A DNA stretch of 64,000 nucleotides from Bog-473 sp963807675 (GCA_963807675.1 CAWECP010000003.1:372001-436000); one strand, 5' to 3'; numbered from the stretch's first letter, positions 27,340 through 36,609 are shown. Made by a program: numbers and translations. Notes: generated by a model not told the origin, from the sequence alone.

Positions 27340-28548
27340 ATGCCCTACTCGGAGGGGCGGGTGGTGCACGACGCCGACGCCCACATCATGGAGACGCCGA
27401 CGTGGTTGCGGGACCACGCCGAGTCGGCGTTCCGGGACCGCCTGCCCGTGCTGCGCTATCCCGGCGGCAACGAGCTGCGGCAGACCGGCGACCCGGGCGA
27501 GCAGCAGCGCGACCTGGAGGTGGCCTTCGAGCGGTTGGCGGCCCGGCATGCGTCGGCGGAGTATCGGGCCGACGAGGAAGCCGAGATCATGGCCCGCAAG
27601 AACTTCGCTGCCACGGGGTCGTTCATCGCCGCCGACCGGGGGCGGGCGTTGGACTTGTTGGGGTTCTCGAGCCAGCTCGTCTTCAACACGTTCCACAACG
27701 GGCGGCTGCACGACCTCGAGCACGGCGGCGACGTAGAGCTGGCGTACGCGGCGGCCCGGGCCCACAACCGGGGCATGCTGGAGTTTTGCTCGGTCGACGG
27801 GCGGTTGCTGCCCTCGTGCTACGTGCCGTTGCGGGACCCCGAGCGGGCGGCGTCGGCGGCGGCGGACGCCATCGGGGCGGGGGCGGCGGCGCTGCTCGTG
27901 GCGTCGGGATGCCCGGCGGAGTACTCGCCCAGCCACACCGACCTCTACCCGGTGTGGGCGCAGGCCCAGGAGGCGGGGCTGCCCGTCGTCTTCCACGTCG
28001 GCGGGACCGGGACGCTGATCGACCCGCACTACTTCGCCAACGGCCGGCCGGTGCCTCCCGACTTCCACGGCGGCGAGGAGAACTTCCGTTCGGTGGACTA
28101 CATGGGGATCCCGCGGCCGCCGGCGCAGACGTTGGCGACGATGATCTTCGACGGGGTGCTCGAGGCGTTCCCGGAGTTGCGCATCGGCGTCATCGAGCAG
28201 GGGGCGATCTGGGTGCCGTCGTGGCTGCGTCAGATGGAGTCCGCCTTCGAGGCCTTCCACCGGCACGAGGAGCGCCTGCAGGCGCTGTCCATGCGTCCGA
28301 CGGACTACGTCCACCGGCAGGTCCGATTCACGCCGTATCCGACGGAGGACGTGGGGTGGATCGTGCGGGAATCGGGAGCCGACCTGGTCATGTTCTCGTC
28401 CGACTACCCGCATGTCGAGGGCGGGCGCAAGCCGCTCGAGCGCTTCGAGGCCTCATTGGGCGACGCGTCGGACGAGGTGCGACAGCAGTTCTACGTGGAC
28501 AACTTCTTGTTCCTCATGGGCAGCGCCGCGACGGCGCTGGCGGCCTGA
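27340..28548 (+). CDS. Amidohydrolase-2 family metal-dependent hydrolase
   Basis: A 402-residue TIM-barrel hydrolase of the ACMSD-like amidohydrolase family. The first metal motif is HDADAHIME near residue 9, followed by PVVFHVGGTG with a metal-ligand His, and FSSDYPHVEGG with the catalytic Asp near residue 350. Members cleave C-C or C-N bonds, often decarboxylating ring-cleavage products, and they accompany steroid and aromatic catabolic genes in actinobacteria. It is divergent from the CoA-transferase gene across 99 bases. It starts with ATG after the ribosome site AAAGGGAG. The substrate is not known. Confidence 0.8.
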   Translation: MPYSEGRVVHDADAHIMETPTWLRDHAESAFRDRLPVLRYPGGNELRQTGDPGEQQRDLEVAFERLAARHASAEYRADEEAEIMARKNFAATGSFIAADRGRALDLLGFSSQLVFNTFHNGRLHDLEHGGDVELAYAAARAHNRGMLEFCSVDGRLLPSCYVPLRDPERAASAAADAIGAGAAALLVASGCPAEYSPSHTDLYPVWAQAQEAGLPVVFHVGGTGTLIDPHYFANGRPVPPDFHGGEENFRSVDYMGIPRPPAQTLATMIFDGVLEAFPELRIGVIEQGAIWVPSWLRQMESAFEAFHRHEERLQALSMRPTDYVHRQVRFTPYPTEDVGWIVRESGADLVMFSSDYPHVEGGRKPLERFEASLGDASDEVRQQFYVDNFLFLMGSAATALAA

Positions 28549-28594
28549 CGACGGCCTCGGACGGGCCGGCGGGCGGCGTCGACGGCCGCGTTCC

Positions 28595-29803
28595 ATGAGC
28601 ACGACGCCGGGTACGCCGATCTCCGGACTGGTCGAATCGGGCTTCGAGGCGGTCCGCGACGCGTTCGCCCGCAACTTCGACGAGGGCCGGGAGGTTGGCG
28701 CCGGCTTCTGCGTCCACGTTGACGGCCACAAGGTCGTCGACATCGTCGGCGGGACGGTCGACGCCAACGACCCGACGGTCGCGTACGGGCCCGACACGCT
28801 GCAGGTCGTCTTCTCCTCGACCAAGGGGGCGACGGCCGCCTGCGCCAACCTGCTGGCCCAGCGCGGTGAGCTCGACGTGGACGCCCCGGTGGCGATGTAC
28901 TGGCCCGAGTTCGCCCAGACCGGCAAGGAAGACCTGCCCGTCCGCTACCTGCTCTCGCATCAGGCCGGCCTGCCCGCCGTCGACGCCCGCCTGACCGCGG
29001 AGGAGATCTGGGCCTGGGACCCCATCGCCGAGGCGCTCGCCGTCCAGCGGCCGTTCTGGGAGCCGGGCACCGCCCACGGCTACCACGCCGTCTCCTACGG
29101 CTACCTGGTGGGCGAGGTCGTGCGGCGTATCAGCGGGCGCTCGCTCGGTACGTTCTTCGCAGACGAAATCGCCCGGCCGCTTGGCATCGACTTCTACATC
29201 GGACTGCCCGCCGAGCTCGAGCCGAGGGTCTCGCCGATCGTGGCCCAGCCCATCGGCGCCGGACGAGCGGCCGGCGCACCGCCGTCGGACTACGGCAAAA
29301 CCCTGCAGGCGCGCGCCCTCAACCTGGGGGGCGGCATCCGAGACCCGCTGTGGATGAACAAGCGGGAGTGGCACGCCGCCGAGATGCCGGCCGGCAACGG
29401 CATCACCAACGCCGCCGGCCTGTCACGGCTGTACGCCGGCCTCATCGGCACCGTCGAGGGCGGGCCGGCCGATCCCGTCCTGACCCCCGATCAGGTCGAG
29501 CGGGCCCGCACGCCCCTCACGTCGGGCCGGGACCAAGTCTTCGCCTCGGTCGGGATGCCCCTGGAGCAGAAGATCGGCCTCGGGTTCTGGCGCTGCAGCC
29601 CGGTGACCCGCTTCGGCGGCACGGGCTCGTTCGGCCATGCGGGCGCAGGCGGCTCCTACGGCTTCGCCGACCCGGAACACGGGCTCGCCGTGGGGTACGC
29701 CATGAACAAAATGGCCGCCGAGCTCATCGACCCCCGCCCGCACGACCTGCTGGAGGCGGTCTACGCCTCCATAGGCGCCGAGGCGGACGCGAAATACTGC
29801 TGA
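28595..29803 (+). CDS. Serine hydrolase, beta-lactamase (class C/esterase EstB) fold
   Basis: A 402-residue beta-lactamase-related hydrolase. The nucleophile motif SxxK is in VVFSSTKGATAAC near residue 77, the Tyr of YxN type is in HAVSYGYLVGEVV, and the third motif is the HAG of FGHAGAGGSYG near the end. Such actinobacterial proteins (LipE/EstB-like) are esterases, not true beta-lactamases. No signal peptide is visible. It starts with ATG at 28595, 47 bases after the amidohydrolase stop, and is probably cotranscribed with it. Confidence 0.82.
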   Translation: MSTTPGTPISGLVESGFEAVRDAFARNFDEGREVGAGFCVHVDGHKVVDIVGGTVDANDPTVAYGPDTLQVVFSSTKGATAACANLLAQRGELDVDAPVAMYWPEFAQTGKEDLPVRYLLSHQAGLPAVDARLTAEEIWAWDPIAEALAVQRPFWEPGTAHGYHAVSYGYLVGEVVRRISGRSLGTFFADEIARPLGIDFYIGLPAELEPRVSPIVAQPIGAGRAAGAPPSDYGKTLQARALNLGGGIRDPLWMNKREWHAAEMPAGNGITNAAGLSRLYAGLIGTVEGGPADPVLTPDQVERARTPLTSGRDQVFASVGMPLEQKIGLGFWRCSPVTRFGGTGSFGHAGAGGSYGFADPEHGLAVGYAMNKMAAELIDPRPHDLLEAVYASIGAEADAKYC

Positions 29804-29841
29804 CCTGGGTGTTGTTGTACTTGGCGGAAGGAAGGTTTTGC

Positions 29842-30285
29842 ATGTTCAGCCGTAAGCACCACAACGACACGATCACCACGACGTACGAGGTCACCAAGAG
29901 CGACGACGAGTGGAAGGAGGAGCTGACGCCCGACCGCTACGCCGTCCTGCGGCGCGCCGGTACCGAGCCGGCCTGGTCGGGGGAGCTGCTCCACGTCGAC
30001 GGCGAGGGCGTGTTCCACTGCGCCGGATGCGGTGCCGAGCTGTTCGACACCGACGCCAAGTTCGAGTCCGGGACGGGATGGCCCAGCTTCGACCGGGCCC
30101 GTTCCGAGGGCACCATCATCGAGCGGACCGACCGCACGTTCGGGATGGCCCGCACCGAGATCCTCTGCGCCCGGTGCGGCGGGCACCTGGGCCATGTTTT
30201 CCCAGACGGCCCCACCGACACCGGGCAGCGCTACTGCGTCAACTCGCTCTCGCTGACCTACGAGCCGGACGCCCCCGGCGCCTGA
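29842..30285 (+). CDS. msrB: Peptide methionine-R-sulfoxide reductase
   Basis: MsrB reduces methionine-R-sulfoxide in oxidised proteins. The 147-residue product has the two zinc CxxC pairs (FHCAGCGAELF and ILCARCGGHLGHVFPDGP), GTGWPSFDRA, and the catalytic Cys in RYCVNSLSL. The family motif RRAGTEPAWSGEL is conserved in the N-terminal part. It starts with ATG at 29842. The catalytic Cys is Cys, not selenocysteine. The recycling Cys seen in some MsrB proteins is not obvious. Confidence 0.93.
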   Translation: MFSRKHHNDTITTTYEVTKSDDEWKEELTPDRYAVLRRAGTEPAWSGELLHVDGEGVFHCAGCGAELFDTDAKFESGTGWPSFDRARSEGTIIERTDRTFGMARTEILCARCGGHLGHVFPDGPTDTGQRYCVNSLSLTYEPDAPGA

Positions 30286-30485
30286 CGGCCTCGCTGGCCG
30301 CCCGGCCAGTCGGGACCGGACCGAGGCGAACAGCAGCTCGAGACGATCCGCTTCGGGTCGGAGGCCCACGCGGCGGAGCAACGTACCGCTGAGAGCGAGG
30401 GCGCCGCAGATGTCGGCCACCTCGTCTCTCGCGAAGCCGATCGGCGCTGCGCCGGGTGCGACAGCCGGAGCAGACGCGGGGCCGA
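30286..30485. other. Possible small minus-strand gene, unresolved
   Basis: The minus strand reads a plausible helical segment here (DEVADICGALALSGTLLRR followed by RPEADRLELLFASVRS) but with no clear start or stop; the frame runs on antisense through msrB. It may be the frameshifted end of the small membrane protein just upstream. Nothing firmer can be said. Confidence 0.25.
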
Positions 30486-30656
30486 CTACCGCCGGCGTAG
30501 TCGCGCCAGCAGTGGCACGCCGCAGGCCAAGGCGAGTGCCGCTACCGCCGCCGTCACGGCCAGCGCTCGGGCGGGGTGTGCACCCGCCCGGGCCACCAGC
30601 GACGCCCCCCGGACCACCAGTCCGGGCCAGCCCGCAGTCACGATGACCCAGGGCAA
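30486..30656 (-). CDS. Small predicted membrane protein
   Basis: A 56-codon frame begins with TTG, seven bases after a GGAGG ribosome site, and directly follows the probable ssb stop. It ends with one strong hydrophobic helix (LAVTAAVAALALACGVPLL) and a basic tail RLRRR. It is unlike any family I recognise. Because indels are common around here, it may be the start of a longer protein that includes the helical segment to its left. Confidence 0.35.
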   Translation of the reverse strand: MPWVIVTAGWPGLVVRGASLVARAGAHPARALAVTAAVAALALACGVPLLARLRRR

Positions 30657-30659
30657 GGC

Positions 30660-31074
30660 TCACGCCTCCGCCGGGACCGCATCGGCGATTGCGTCGGCGT
30701 CGGCGCATGCCCGAACCCCGGCGCTCCACGCGCTGCACGTCGGCCGTGGCGAAACGCAGGCTCGGCCCGACCTCGTCAGCAGTGATCTCGACCTTGGAGC
30801 GGTGCTCGCCCTCTTCGGTCTCCCAGGTTCGCTGCTCCAGCCGGCCCGTGACCACCACGCGCATGCCCTTGGTCAGGCTCAGAGCGACGTTCTCGGCCAG
30901 GTCGCGCCAGCAGGTGACGTCGAAGAAGGACGTCGACTCTTGCCACTCCTGGGTGGTGCGGTCCTGCCAGCGCCGATTGACGGCCACGCCGAGCTGGGCG
31001 GTCGCCTGCCCGTCCCGGGTGTAGCGGATCTCCGGCTCCCGCGTCAGGTTGCCGGTAATGGTGGTCGTGTTCAT
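30660..31074 (-). CDS. ssb: Single-stranded DNA-binding protein, frameshift in the C-terminus
   Basis: SSB coats single-stranded DNA in replication and repair. The OB fold is clear: MNTTTITGNLTREPEIRYT, then FFDVTCWRDLAENVALSLTKG and VVVTGRLEQRTWETEEGE. The in-frame reading after the OB fold becomes basic and runs for over 300 residues antisense to msrB. A single-base change near 30700 gives an Ala/Asp-rich end (ADADAIADAVPAEA) and a stop at 30660, more like the acidic SSB tail. The short length (about 137 residues) suggests a second, non-ribosomal-operon SSB. It starts with ATG at 31074. Confidence 0.7.
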
Positions 31075-31101
31075 GTGGTTCCTCACTTTCGTCGCGCCCA
31101 T

Positions 31102-31350
31102 CGTCCGAAAGGCGCGGACGCAGCCTGCGAGATGCGACTTGCCGGAAACCTTGCCCAGAACCTTGCCCAGTGGAGATTTTTCTCGGCGGCGGGCGAGGGC
31201 AGAGCGCGACCGGGGGTCGGGGCGCCGCCCCGTAGAGGGGCCGCGCTCGGGTGAGGTGGGAGTGGGGCGGTGAGACTGGCGCGGGCGCGGGCGCGGGGCG
31301 GGGGCGGGGGCGGGGGCGGTCAGACCGTCAGAACGACGGGGCGGACGTCG
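31102..31350. repeat. Intergenic region with a GC-only hexamer tract
   Basis: No gene is seen in this gap. From about 31277 to 31318 it holds runs of GCGGGC and GGGGGC units, the most extreme GC microsatellite of the window. The ssb promoter must lie near 31080-31150. Confidence 0.5.
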
Positions 31351-31605
31351 TCAGGGCTTCTGCTTGAGCCCCAACAGGCGCAGGACGAAGGAGCCGAACC
31401 CCCCGGGCTCCTTGTGCCCGTGGTGGTCGGCCGAGTGCCCGTAACGCGAGCCGAAGACGGCGTCGCCGCTCCCGGTCAGGCCTGCGGCGGGCAACGTGTT
31501 GGGCTCCTCGTACTTGGGCACCTTGGCCAGGCGGCGCCGGCGCTTCCTCGGCTTGTCCCCGGCGCTTCCCACGGCGACAGTCTGGCCGACGGGAGCCCGC
31601 CGCAC
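31351..31605 (-). CDS. Hypothetical small basic protein
   Basis: An 84-residue protein I do not recognise. A basic cluster (KPRKRRRRLAKVPKYEE) lies near residue 20, the middle is Gly/His-rich (HSADHHGHKE), and it ends in a short amphipathic helix (FGSFVLRLLGLKQK) like a membrane-surface anchor. It lies 14 bases downstream of the two-helix protein gene on the same strand, suggesting one operon with the MerR gene. Confidence 0.5.
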   Translation of the reverse strand: MRRAPVGQTVAVGSAGDKPRKRRRRLAKVPKYEEPNTLPAAGLTGSGDAVFGSRYGHSADHHGHKEPGGFGSFVLRLLGLKQKP

Positions 31606-31619
31606 CGGTCCGGGTCGGA

Positions 31620-31880
31620 TCAGAGGCGGCGGCCAGCCTCGATCCTGCCGCCGATGACGTAGGCGATCACTCCCACGACGACGCCGGCCAGGATGACGTA
31701 GCGCACGATCGCCGTCTCGAGGGACGTCGGGGAGCCGTTGGCGCTGATCTCGGCGAAGCCTCCGCCGATGACGAGCGCGGCGAAGGCCACGACGAAGCAG
31801 AGCAGCGACAGTTTGCGCGCCCCGTTGCAGAGGAAGCGGGACTGGGAGCGGTCGGGCCGCGCGCCGTTGCTACCGGCCAT
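31620..31880 (-). CDS. Hypothetical two-helix membrane protein
   Basis: An 86-residue protein with a basic N-terminus and two hydrophobic helices (LLCFVVAFAALVIGGGFAEI and IVRYVILAGVVVGVIAYVIG). No family is recognised. Its start overlaps the merR stop by 11 bases, so it is translationally coupled to the regulator. Confidence 0.55.
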   Translation of the reverse strand: MAGSNGARPDRSQSRFLCNGARKLSLLCFVVAFAALVIGGGFAEISANGSPTSLETAIVRYVILAGVVVGVIAYVIGGRIEAGRRL

Positions 31881-32304
31881 GCGCCGCTGCCGTGCGCCGC
31901 CCGCCGCGGCGCGGCCCGGGTAGCGCCCCGTCGAGCGCCGCCTGGAAGTGCTCGCAGTCGAACACGTTGCGGCTCGGGCAGCCGAGGGCGTGGTCGAGCT
32001 GGTCGGCCATGTCGCTCAGGCGGGCCGACTGGGCCCGCAGCTCGTCGCGCTTCGCCGCGGCGAAGGCCTTCCACGCCGGCCGGCCGCCCGTGGCCAGCAA
32101 CGCCTTGATCTCCTCCAGCGTGAACCCGGCCTGCCGGCACATGGACACCACGGCGAGCGTCGTGAGGACATCGGGCCGGAACTGGCGGCGCAGCCCCTTG
32201 CGGTCGGCGCTGACGATGATCTCCTCTCGCTCGTAGAAGCGGAGCGCCGACGCAGCCATGCCCGAGCGGGCGGCTACCTCGCCGATATCGAGCAGGGGCT
32301 CCAT
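31870..32304 (-). CDS. MerR-family transcriptional regulator
   Basis: A 144-residue MerR protein. The winged helix-turn-helix starts at LLDIGEVAARSGMAASALRF (residues 4-23) with YEREEIIVSADRKGLRRQF as the wing, then the dimerisation helix QAGFTLEEIKALLATG. A C-terminal CPSRNVFDCEHF holds two Cys nine residues apart that might bind metal or sense redox. It is divergent from a methyltransferase gene, and a perfect dyad lies between the two. The start is the ATG at 32304; the frame is open further upstream but shows no homology there. Confidence 0.85.
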   Translation of the reverse strand: MEPLLDIGEVAARSGMAASALRFYEREEIIVSADRKGLRRQFRPDVLTTLAVVSMCRQAGFTLEEIKALLATGGRPAWKAFAAAKRDELRAQSARLSDMADQLDHALGCPSRNVFDCEHFQAALDGALPGPRRGGRRTAAAHGR

Positions 32305-32306
32305 CG

Positions 32307-32326
32307 ACTTGAAGCGTACTTCAAGT
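32307..32326. promoter_or_regulatory. Perfect dyad operator of the MerR regulator
   Basis: ACTTGAAG at 32307-32314 and CTTCAAGT at 32319-32326 form a perfect inverted repeat with a 4-base spacer. MerR operators are dyads of this kind lying in an overlong promoter spacer. It is two bases from the merR start codon and 16 from the methyltransferase start, so a leaderless transcript or a later merR start is likely. Confidence 0.6.
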
Positions 32327-32341
32327 GATTGGGTGGGCGGG

Positions 32342-32935
32342 ATGACGGCGCAAACCAAGGGCTTCGAGGGCGTGGGCGGGAGGGTGGCCGGGGCGATGAT
32401 GGCACGGCTGAACCGCGACATGGAGGCCGCGGCGATCGAGGTGCTCGACCCGTCGCCCGGCGACGCGGTGCTGACCGTGGGCTTCGGTCCGGGCGTCGGG
32501 GTGGCCAAGCTCCTGGCGCGTCTGCCGGCGGGGCGTGTCTGTGGCATCGACCCGGCGGCAGCCATGGTGGACCAGGCGACCCGGCGCAACCGTGCCGCCG
32601 TCGGGGCGGGCCGGGTCGAGCTGGTGCGCGCGGCGGCGGAGTCCATCCCCTACCCCGACGCTGCGTTCGCCGGCGTCCTCGCCGTGAACAGCGCGCAGCT
32701 CTGGCACCCGTTGGAGACCGCCCTGCGCGAGGTGGCGCGGGTGCTGCGGCCGGGTGGCGCGCTGGTCGCCGTGACCCATGTGTGGGCGATCGAGAAGCGC
32801 GCGCCGCTGGAAGGATGGATCGACACCCTGACGGCGCTGTTGCGAGGCGCCGGGCTGGGCTGCGTCGAGCACAGTCTGCAGGACTTCCGCTCCGGTGCCG
32901 GCCTCGTGCTGGCGGCCCGCCCTCCCCCGGGCTGA
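32342..32935 (+). CDS. Class I SAM-dependent methyltransferase
   Basis: A 197-residue methyltransferase-11 type protein. Motif I is VLTVGFGPGVGVAKLLA, motif II acidic residue is VCGIDPAAAMVDQATRRN, then AAAESIPYPDAAFAGVLAVN and the late motif VARVLRPGGALVAVTHVW. Family members methylate small molecules. It is divergent from the merR gene and shares its dyad operator, so it is the likely target of that regulator. It starts at ATG 32342. Substrate unknown. Confidence 0.82.
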   Translation: MTAQTKGFEGVGGRVAGAMMARLNRDMEAAAIEVLDPSPGDAVLTVGFGPGVGVAKLLARLPAGRVCGIDPAAAMVDQATRRNRAAVGAGRVELVRAAAESIPYPDAAFAGVLAVNSAQLWHPLETALREVARVLRPGGALVAVTHVWAIEKRAPLEGWIDTLTALLRGAGLGCVEHSLQDFRSGAGLVLAARPPPG

Positions 32936-33014
32936 CGCGACCCCACCGCTAGTGTGCGGCCATGCCGGCCAGGCCCGTATCTCCGACCCGCGACGGGCCG
33001 CGCCGCCCGGGACC

Positions 33015-33585
33015 GTGACCGACAACGAGAACGACATCGAGAACGCGGCCGACGACGGTGTGAACGCGGCGGCGGATGGTACCGACCCTTCCATCGACCA
33101 CCTCCCCGGCCGCCAGCGCTCCGCCGCCATCTACGGGACGATCATCACGGCGGCCGTCCTGGCCGCCGGCGGCAACGCACTCAGCACGGTCGCCCTCGAG
33201 GCCACCGTCTTCGTGACGGTGGTGGTGTACTGGCTGGCCGAGCAGTACGCCGTGCTCCTGGGCGAGCACACACACTCGGGCCAGCTGCCTTCAAAGGCCG
33301 AGATCCTTCACTCCATGCGGGCGTCCTTCCCGATGGTGACGTCGTCGTTGATCCCGTTGCTGGTGCTCCTCGTGGGCCGGCTGTGTGGCCTGACGGCGTT
33401 CCACGCCGCTGCGGTGGCGATCTTCGTGACGGTCGCTGCTGCTCATCTACCACGGGAATGCCGCCGGCAGGGAGGCTGGGCTCACCGGGGCGAAGCTCGT
33501 CCTGGTGACGGTGACCGCCGGCCTGCTCGGGCTCATCATGATTGCGCTCAAGACCCTGCTCCAACACCAACACCACCTGTATTGA
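33015..33585 (+). CDS. Hypothetical membrane protein, one frameshift
   Basis: About 190 residues. An acidic N-terminus (TDNENDIENAADDG) precedes four hydrophobic segments: IITAAVLAAGGNALSTVALE, ATVFVTVVVYWLAEQYAVLL, SSLIPLLVLLVGRLCGL, and after a frame change near 33440 a last pair with YHGNAAGREAG and VTVTAGLLGLIMIALK. The stop is at 33583. The start GTG at 33015 is a guess. It is not a family I can name. Confidence 0.55.
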
Positions 33586-33622
33586 CCCCGGCCCGCCGGG
33601 CCCCGCCGCCTAAATTGCGTCC

Positions 33623-35721
33623 ATGGGGGTAGCCGTCGGGGGGCCGACGCCCGGCGCAGCGGCCAACGCGGCACGACGCACGGCGACACCGACATCGACG
33701 CCAGCGCTCGAACCCACGCCCACGTCCGTGCCCGTGCCCGTTGGCAGTTCTGGCGCTCGCCGCCGGACCAACCACCCTGGGCCCGGCCGGCGCTCCTCCT
33801 CGTCGCCGCGCTGGCGGCGCTGTCGTACTGCTGGGGCATGGCCCACGCCTCGCTCGAGACCTTCTACGGCGGCGCCGTGCGCAGCATGTCGCAGAGCTGG
33901 CACGACTTCTTCTTCGGCGCCTTCGACCCCTGGGGCACCGTCTCGGTCGACAAGCTCCCCGGCGCCTTCTGGCTGCAGGCGCTGTCGCTGCGGGTGTTCG
34001 GCTTCCACATCTGGGCCTATCGTCCTGCCCCAGGTGGTCGAGGGCACGCTGACCGTGCTCGTCCTCTACCGCGCCGTGCGCCGGGTGGCCGGGGCCGGCG
34101 CCGGCCTGACCGCCGCCGTCGCGCTGGCCGCCACGCCGGTCACCATCCTGCTCAACCGGGGCAACATCTCGGACTCGCTGCTCGTCCTGCTGCTCGTCCT
34201 GGCGGCCGACGCCACCACCAGCGCCTACCTCTCGGGCCGGCTGCGGCGCCCTCGTCCTCGCCGGCGTCTGGGTCGGCCTGGCCTTCCAGGCCAAGATGCT
34301 CCAGGCCTGGATCGTCCTGCCCGCCCTCTACCTGGCCTACCTGCTGGCGGCGCCCGGCCGCCGGCCTGGTGCGGCGCTTCGGGCACGTCGCGCTCTCGCT
34401 CCTGGTCGCCGTCGTCGTGTCGCTCAGCTGGATGTGCGTCGTCACCCTCGTGCCGGCGCACGACCGGCCCTACGTCGACGGCAGCTGCGACAACTCGGTG
34501 TTCAGCCAGGTCTTCCTCTACAACGGCGCCGACCGCCTCACGGGCAACATGCTCGACCAGCCCGGCTGCACCCAGCCGCCGCGTCTCCGTGACCGTCCAC
34601 CTCGACCGGCGGTGCCGAGACGGTCGCCCTCGGCACGCGGCCCGGGCCGCTTCCTCAACGGCCTGTTGGGGCGCGACGCCGCCTGGCTGTTCGTCCCGGC
34701 CCTGGTCGCCCTGGTCGGCATCCTCGTGCTCGCCCGGCGCAACGAGCCCCGCACCGACCCCTGGCGCGCCGCCGCCCTGCTGTGGGGCGTCTGGCTGTTC
34801 CTCACCTGGTGCTTCTTCGCCGTCCTCGCAATTCCTCAACGCGTACTACCTGGCCGCGCTGGCGCCCGCCGATGGCCGCGCTGTGCGGCCTCGGCCTCGC
34901 GCTGGCCTGGCGCCGGCGCGAGCGAGTCGGCGGTCGTCCCCGTCGTCGTGATGGCGACGGTCGTCGGCCGGCGTGGCCTACGCGGTCTACCTCGTCCCGG
35001 ACGGCGCCGGGGTCAGGCCGTGGATCATCGCCACCAGCGCGCTGGCCGCCGCCGGCCACCGTCGTCGTGCCTGGCGCGCTCGCTCCGCCACGGCCGCCGG
35101 GCCTGGGAGCGCCGCTCCGGGCTGGCGCTCGGCGCCGGCGCGCTGCTGCTCGGTGCCGCGTGGGCCTCGGCCACCGTCGGTGGCGGCCGAGCTGGGCCCG
35201 TTCGACTCGCCCTACCAGCCGGCGGCGCTGACGGCCGCGGAGCAGACGGACTGGCAGCGCGACGTGGCGGCCTGGCCCGCGCATGGCCGCCTTCGCCCGG
35301 ACCAGTCCCGCCCGACGCAGAGCGTCGACACCGGGGAGACGCTCGGCCCAGGTCGAGCATCGTCGTCCTGGCCACCGGCCGCGAGTTCCTCCCCGTCGGC
35401 GGGTTCAGCGGGCAGGTGCCGAGCACGCCGCTTCGCCGCCTTCATGGCCGACGTGCGCGACGGGCGCATCTCGCGTGTGGCCGTCGTCGGTCGCGCCCGC
35501 GCACCCGCAACCCCGACATGCGTCTGGGGCATGGCCCACTGCGCGGCGGCGCACCGCGGGACGGGACGATCCGCGTCAACGGGAACCTCTACCGACGCTA
35601 CGTGTGCACACCGCCCGACACCGGCGGCCCACCTGACGGACGTTACGGCGTCTCGGTGGTCGGCCGCCGTGACGGACTCGTCGCCGCCGTCGCCAGCTCG
35701 ACGTCTCCGAGTTGTGGCTAG
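33623..35721 (+). CDS. GT39/ArnT-like membrane glycosyltransferase, many frameshifts
   Basis: The pieces, read in all three frames, add up to a multi-spanning mannosyl/arabinosyltransferase-type enzyme using lipid-phosphate sugars outside the membrane. Evidence: HDFFFGAFDPWGTVSVDKLP (the family's acidic catalytic loop), GFHIWAY, VVEGTLTVLVLYRAVRR, AATPVTILLNRGNISDSLL, GLAFQAKMLQAWIVLPALYL, and FLNGLLGRDAAWLFVPAL. The C-terminal periplasmic domain (NGNLYRRYVC, GPFDSPYQPAALT) recalls YkcA/B-like proteins. There are roughly ten frame changes but few internal stops, so sequence errors are the likely reason. It converges with ftsX, stops overlapping. Confidence 0.65.
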
Positions 35722-36608
35722 ACGTCGAGGAAGCGCCGGATGGCGATGGCCGAGCCGAGGGAGCCGATGCGCCATGCCGACGATCACGACGACGACGTTG
35801 GTGAGCAGGATCTCGGACGCGCGTCATGTGCATGGCGGTGAGGATGTTGCTCGTTGTCTGCCCGCCCCCGGCGTGGTTGATGAAGAGGGCGACGACCTAG
35901 ACGACGACCGCCGCCAGCACCGAGCCGAAGAGGCCCTGCAGCAGCCCTCGGACATGAACGGCACGCGGATGAACCAGTTGGTCGCGCCCACCAGCTTCAT
36001 CACCGACACCTCGCGGCGCCGGGCGAAGATGGCCATGCGGATGGTGTTGAGGATGAGCACGGCCGCCGAGACGATCAGGACGATGGCGACGGCCAGGCAG
36101 ACCCACTTCGAGATGTTGATGACCGTCTCCTCGTTGTGGATCGTCTGCTGCGGCTCGGTCACCGTCAGCACGCCGGCCGTGCCCGTTGAAGGTGCGGACC
36201 ACCTGGGCCGCGTCGGTCAGTGCAACGGGGGTGCACCAGTAGGAGGTCGGCATCTCGGACTCGGTCGTGGCCTGGAAGACGTCGGAGGGCAGCAGCTGGC
36301 GGGCCTCGGCGAAGTTGCGGGCCTTGTTCCAGTACTGCGCAGGGCTGCGGCACGTAGTTGAGCTGCGCCAGCTCGGTGCCGACGGCCTTGATCTCCTGCG
36401 CGTTGGCGTTGGGCTCCATCCAGACGGTGACCTGGGTGCCCCGCTCGAGGGTCCCGGTGGCGTTGGCCGACCCCTGCCGGAGCAGCAGGGCGGCGCCGAC
36501 CAGCGAGAGCGAGACGGCGACGGTCAGGATGGCGGCGATGGTCATCAGCCGGTTGCGCCACAGGTTCGACGCCGTCTCGCGGACGACGTAGTCGACGGAG
36601 ACCGCCAT
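35718..36608 (-). CDS. ftsX: Cell division protein FtsX, several frameshifts
   Basis: FtsX is the membrane subunit that with FtsE activates peptidoglycan hydrolases during division. The first part is MAVSVDYVVRETASNLWRNR then TIAAILTVAVSLSLVGAALL (helix 1) and TQVTVWMEPNANAQEI. Further pieces follow in other frames: the extracellular part, ISKWVCLAVAIVLIVSAAVL with RMAIFARRREVSVMKLVGA, LLQGLFGSVLAAVVV, and a last helix ILLTNVVVVIVGMA ending near 35718. Frame changes occur near 36345, 36180, 35945, 35820 and 35770. The motifs are complete, so the gene is likely intact in the organism. Confidence 0.85.
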
Positions 36609-36609
36609 G

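Noticed and set aside
28595..29803. Beta-lactamase resistance gene
   Set aside because: The SxxK-type esterase pattern with an HAG third motif and no signal peptide fits cytosolic EstB/LipE-like hydrolases better.
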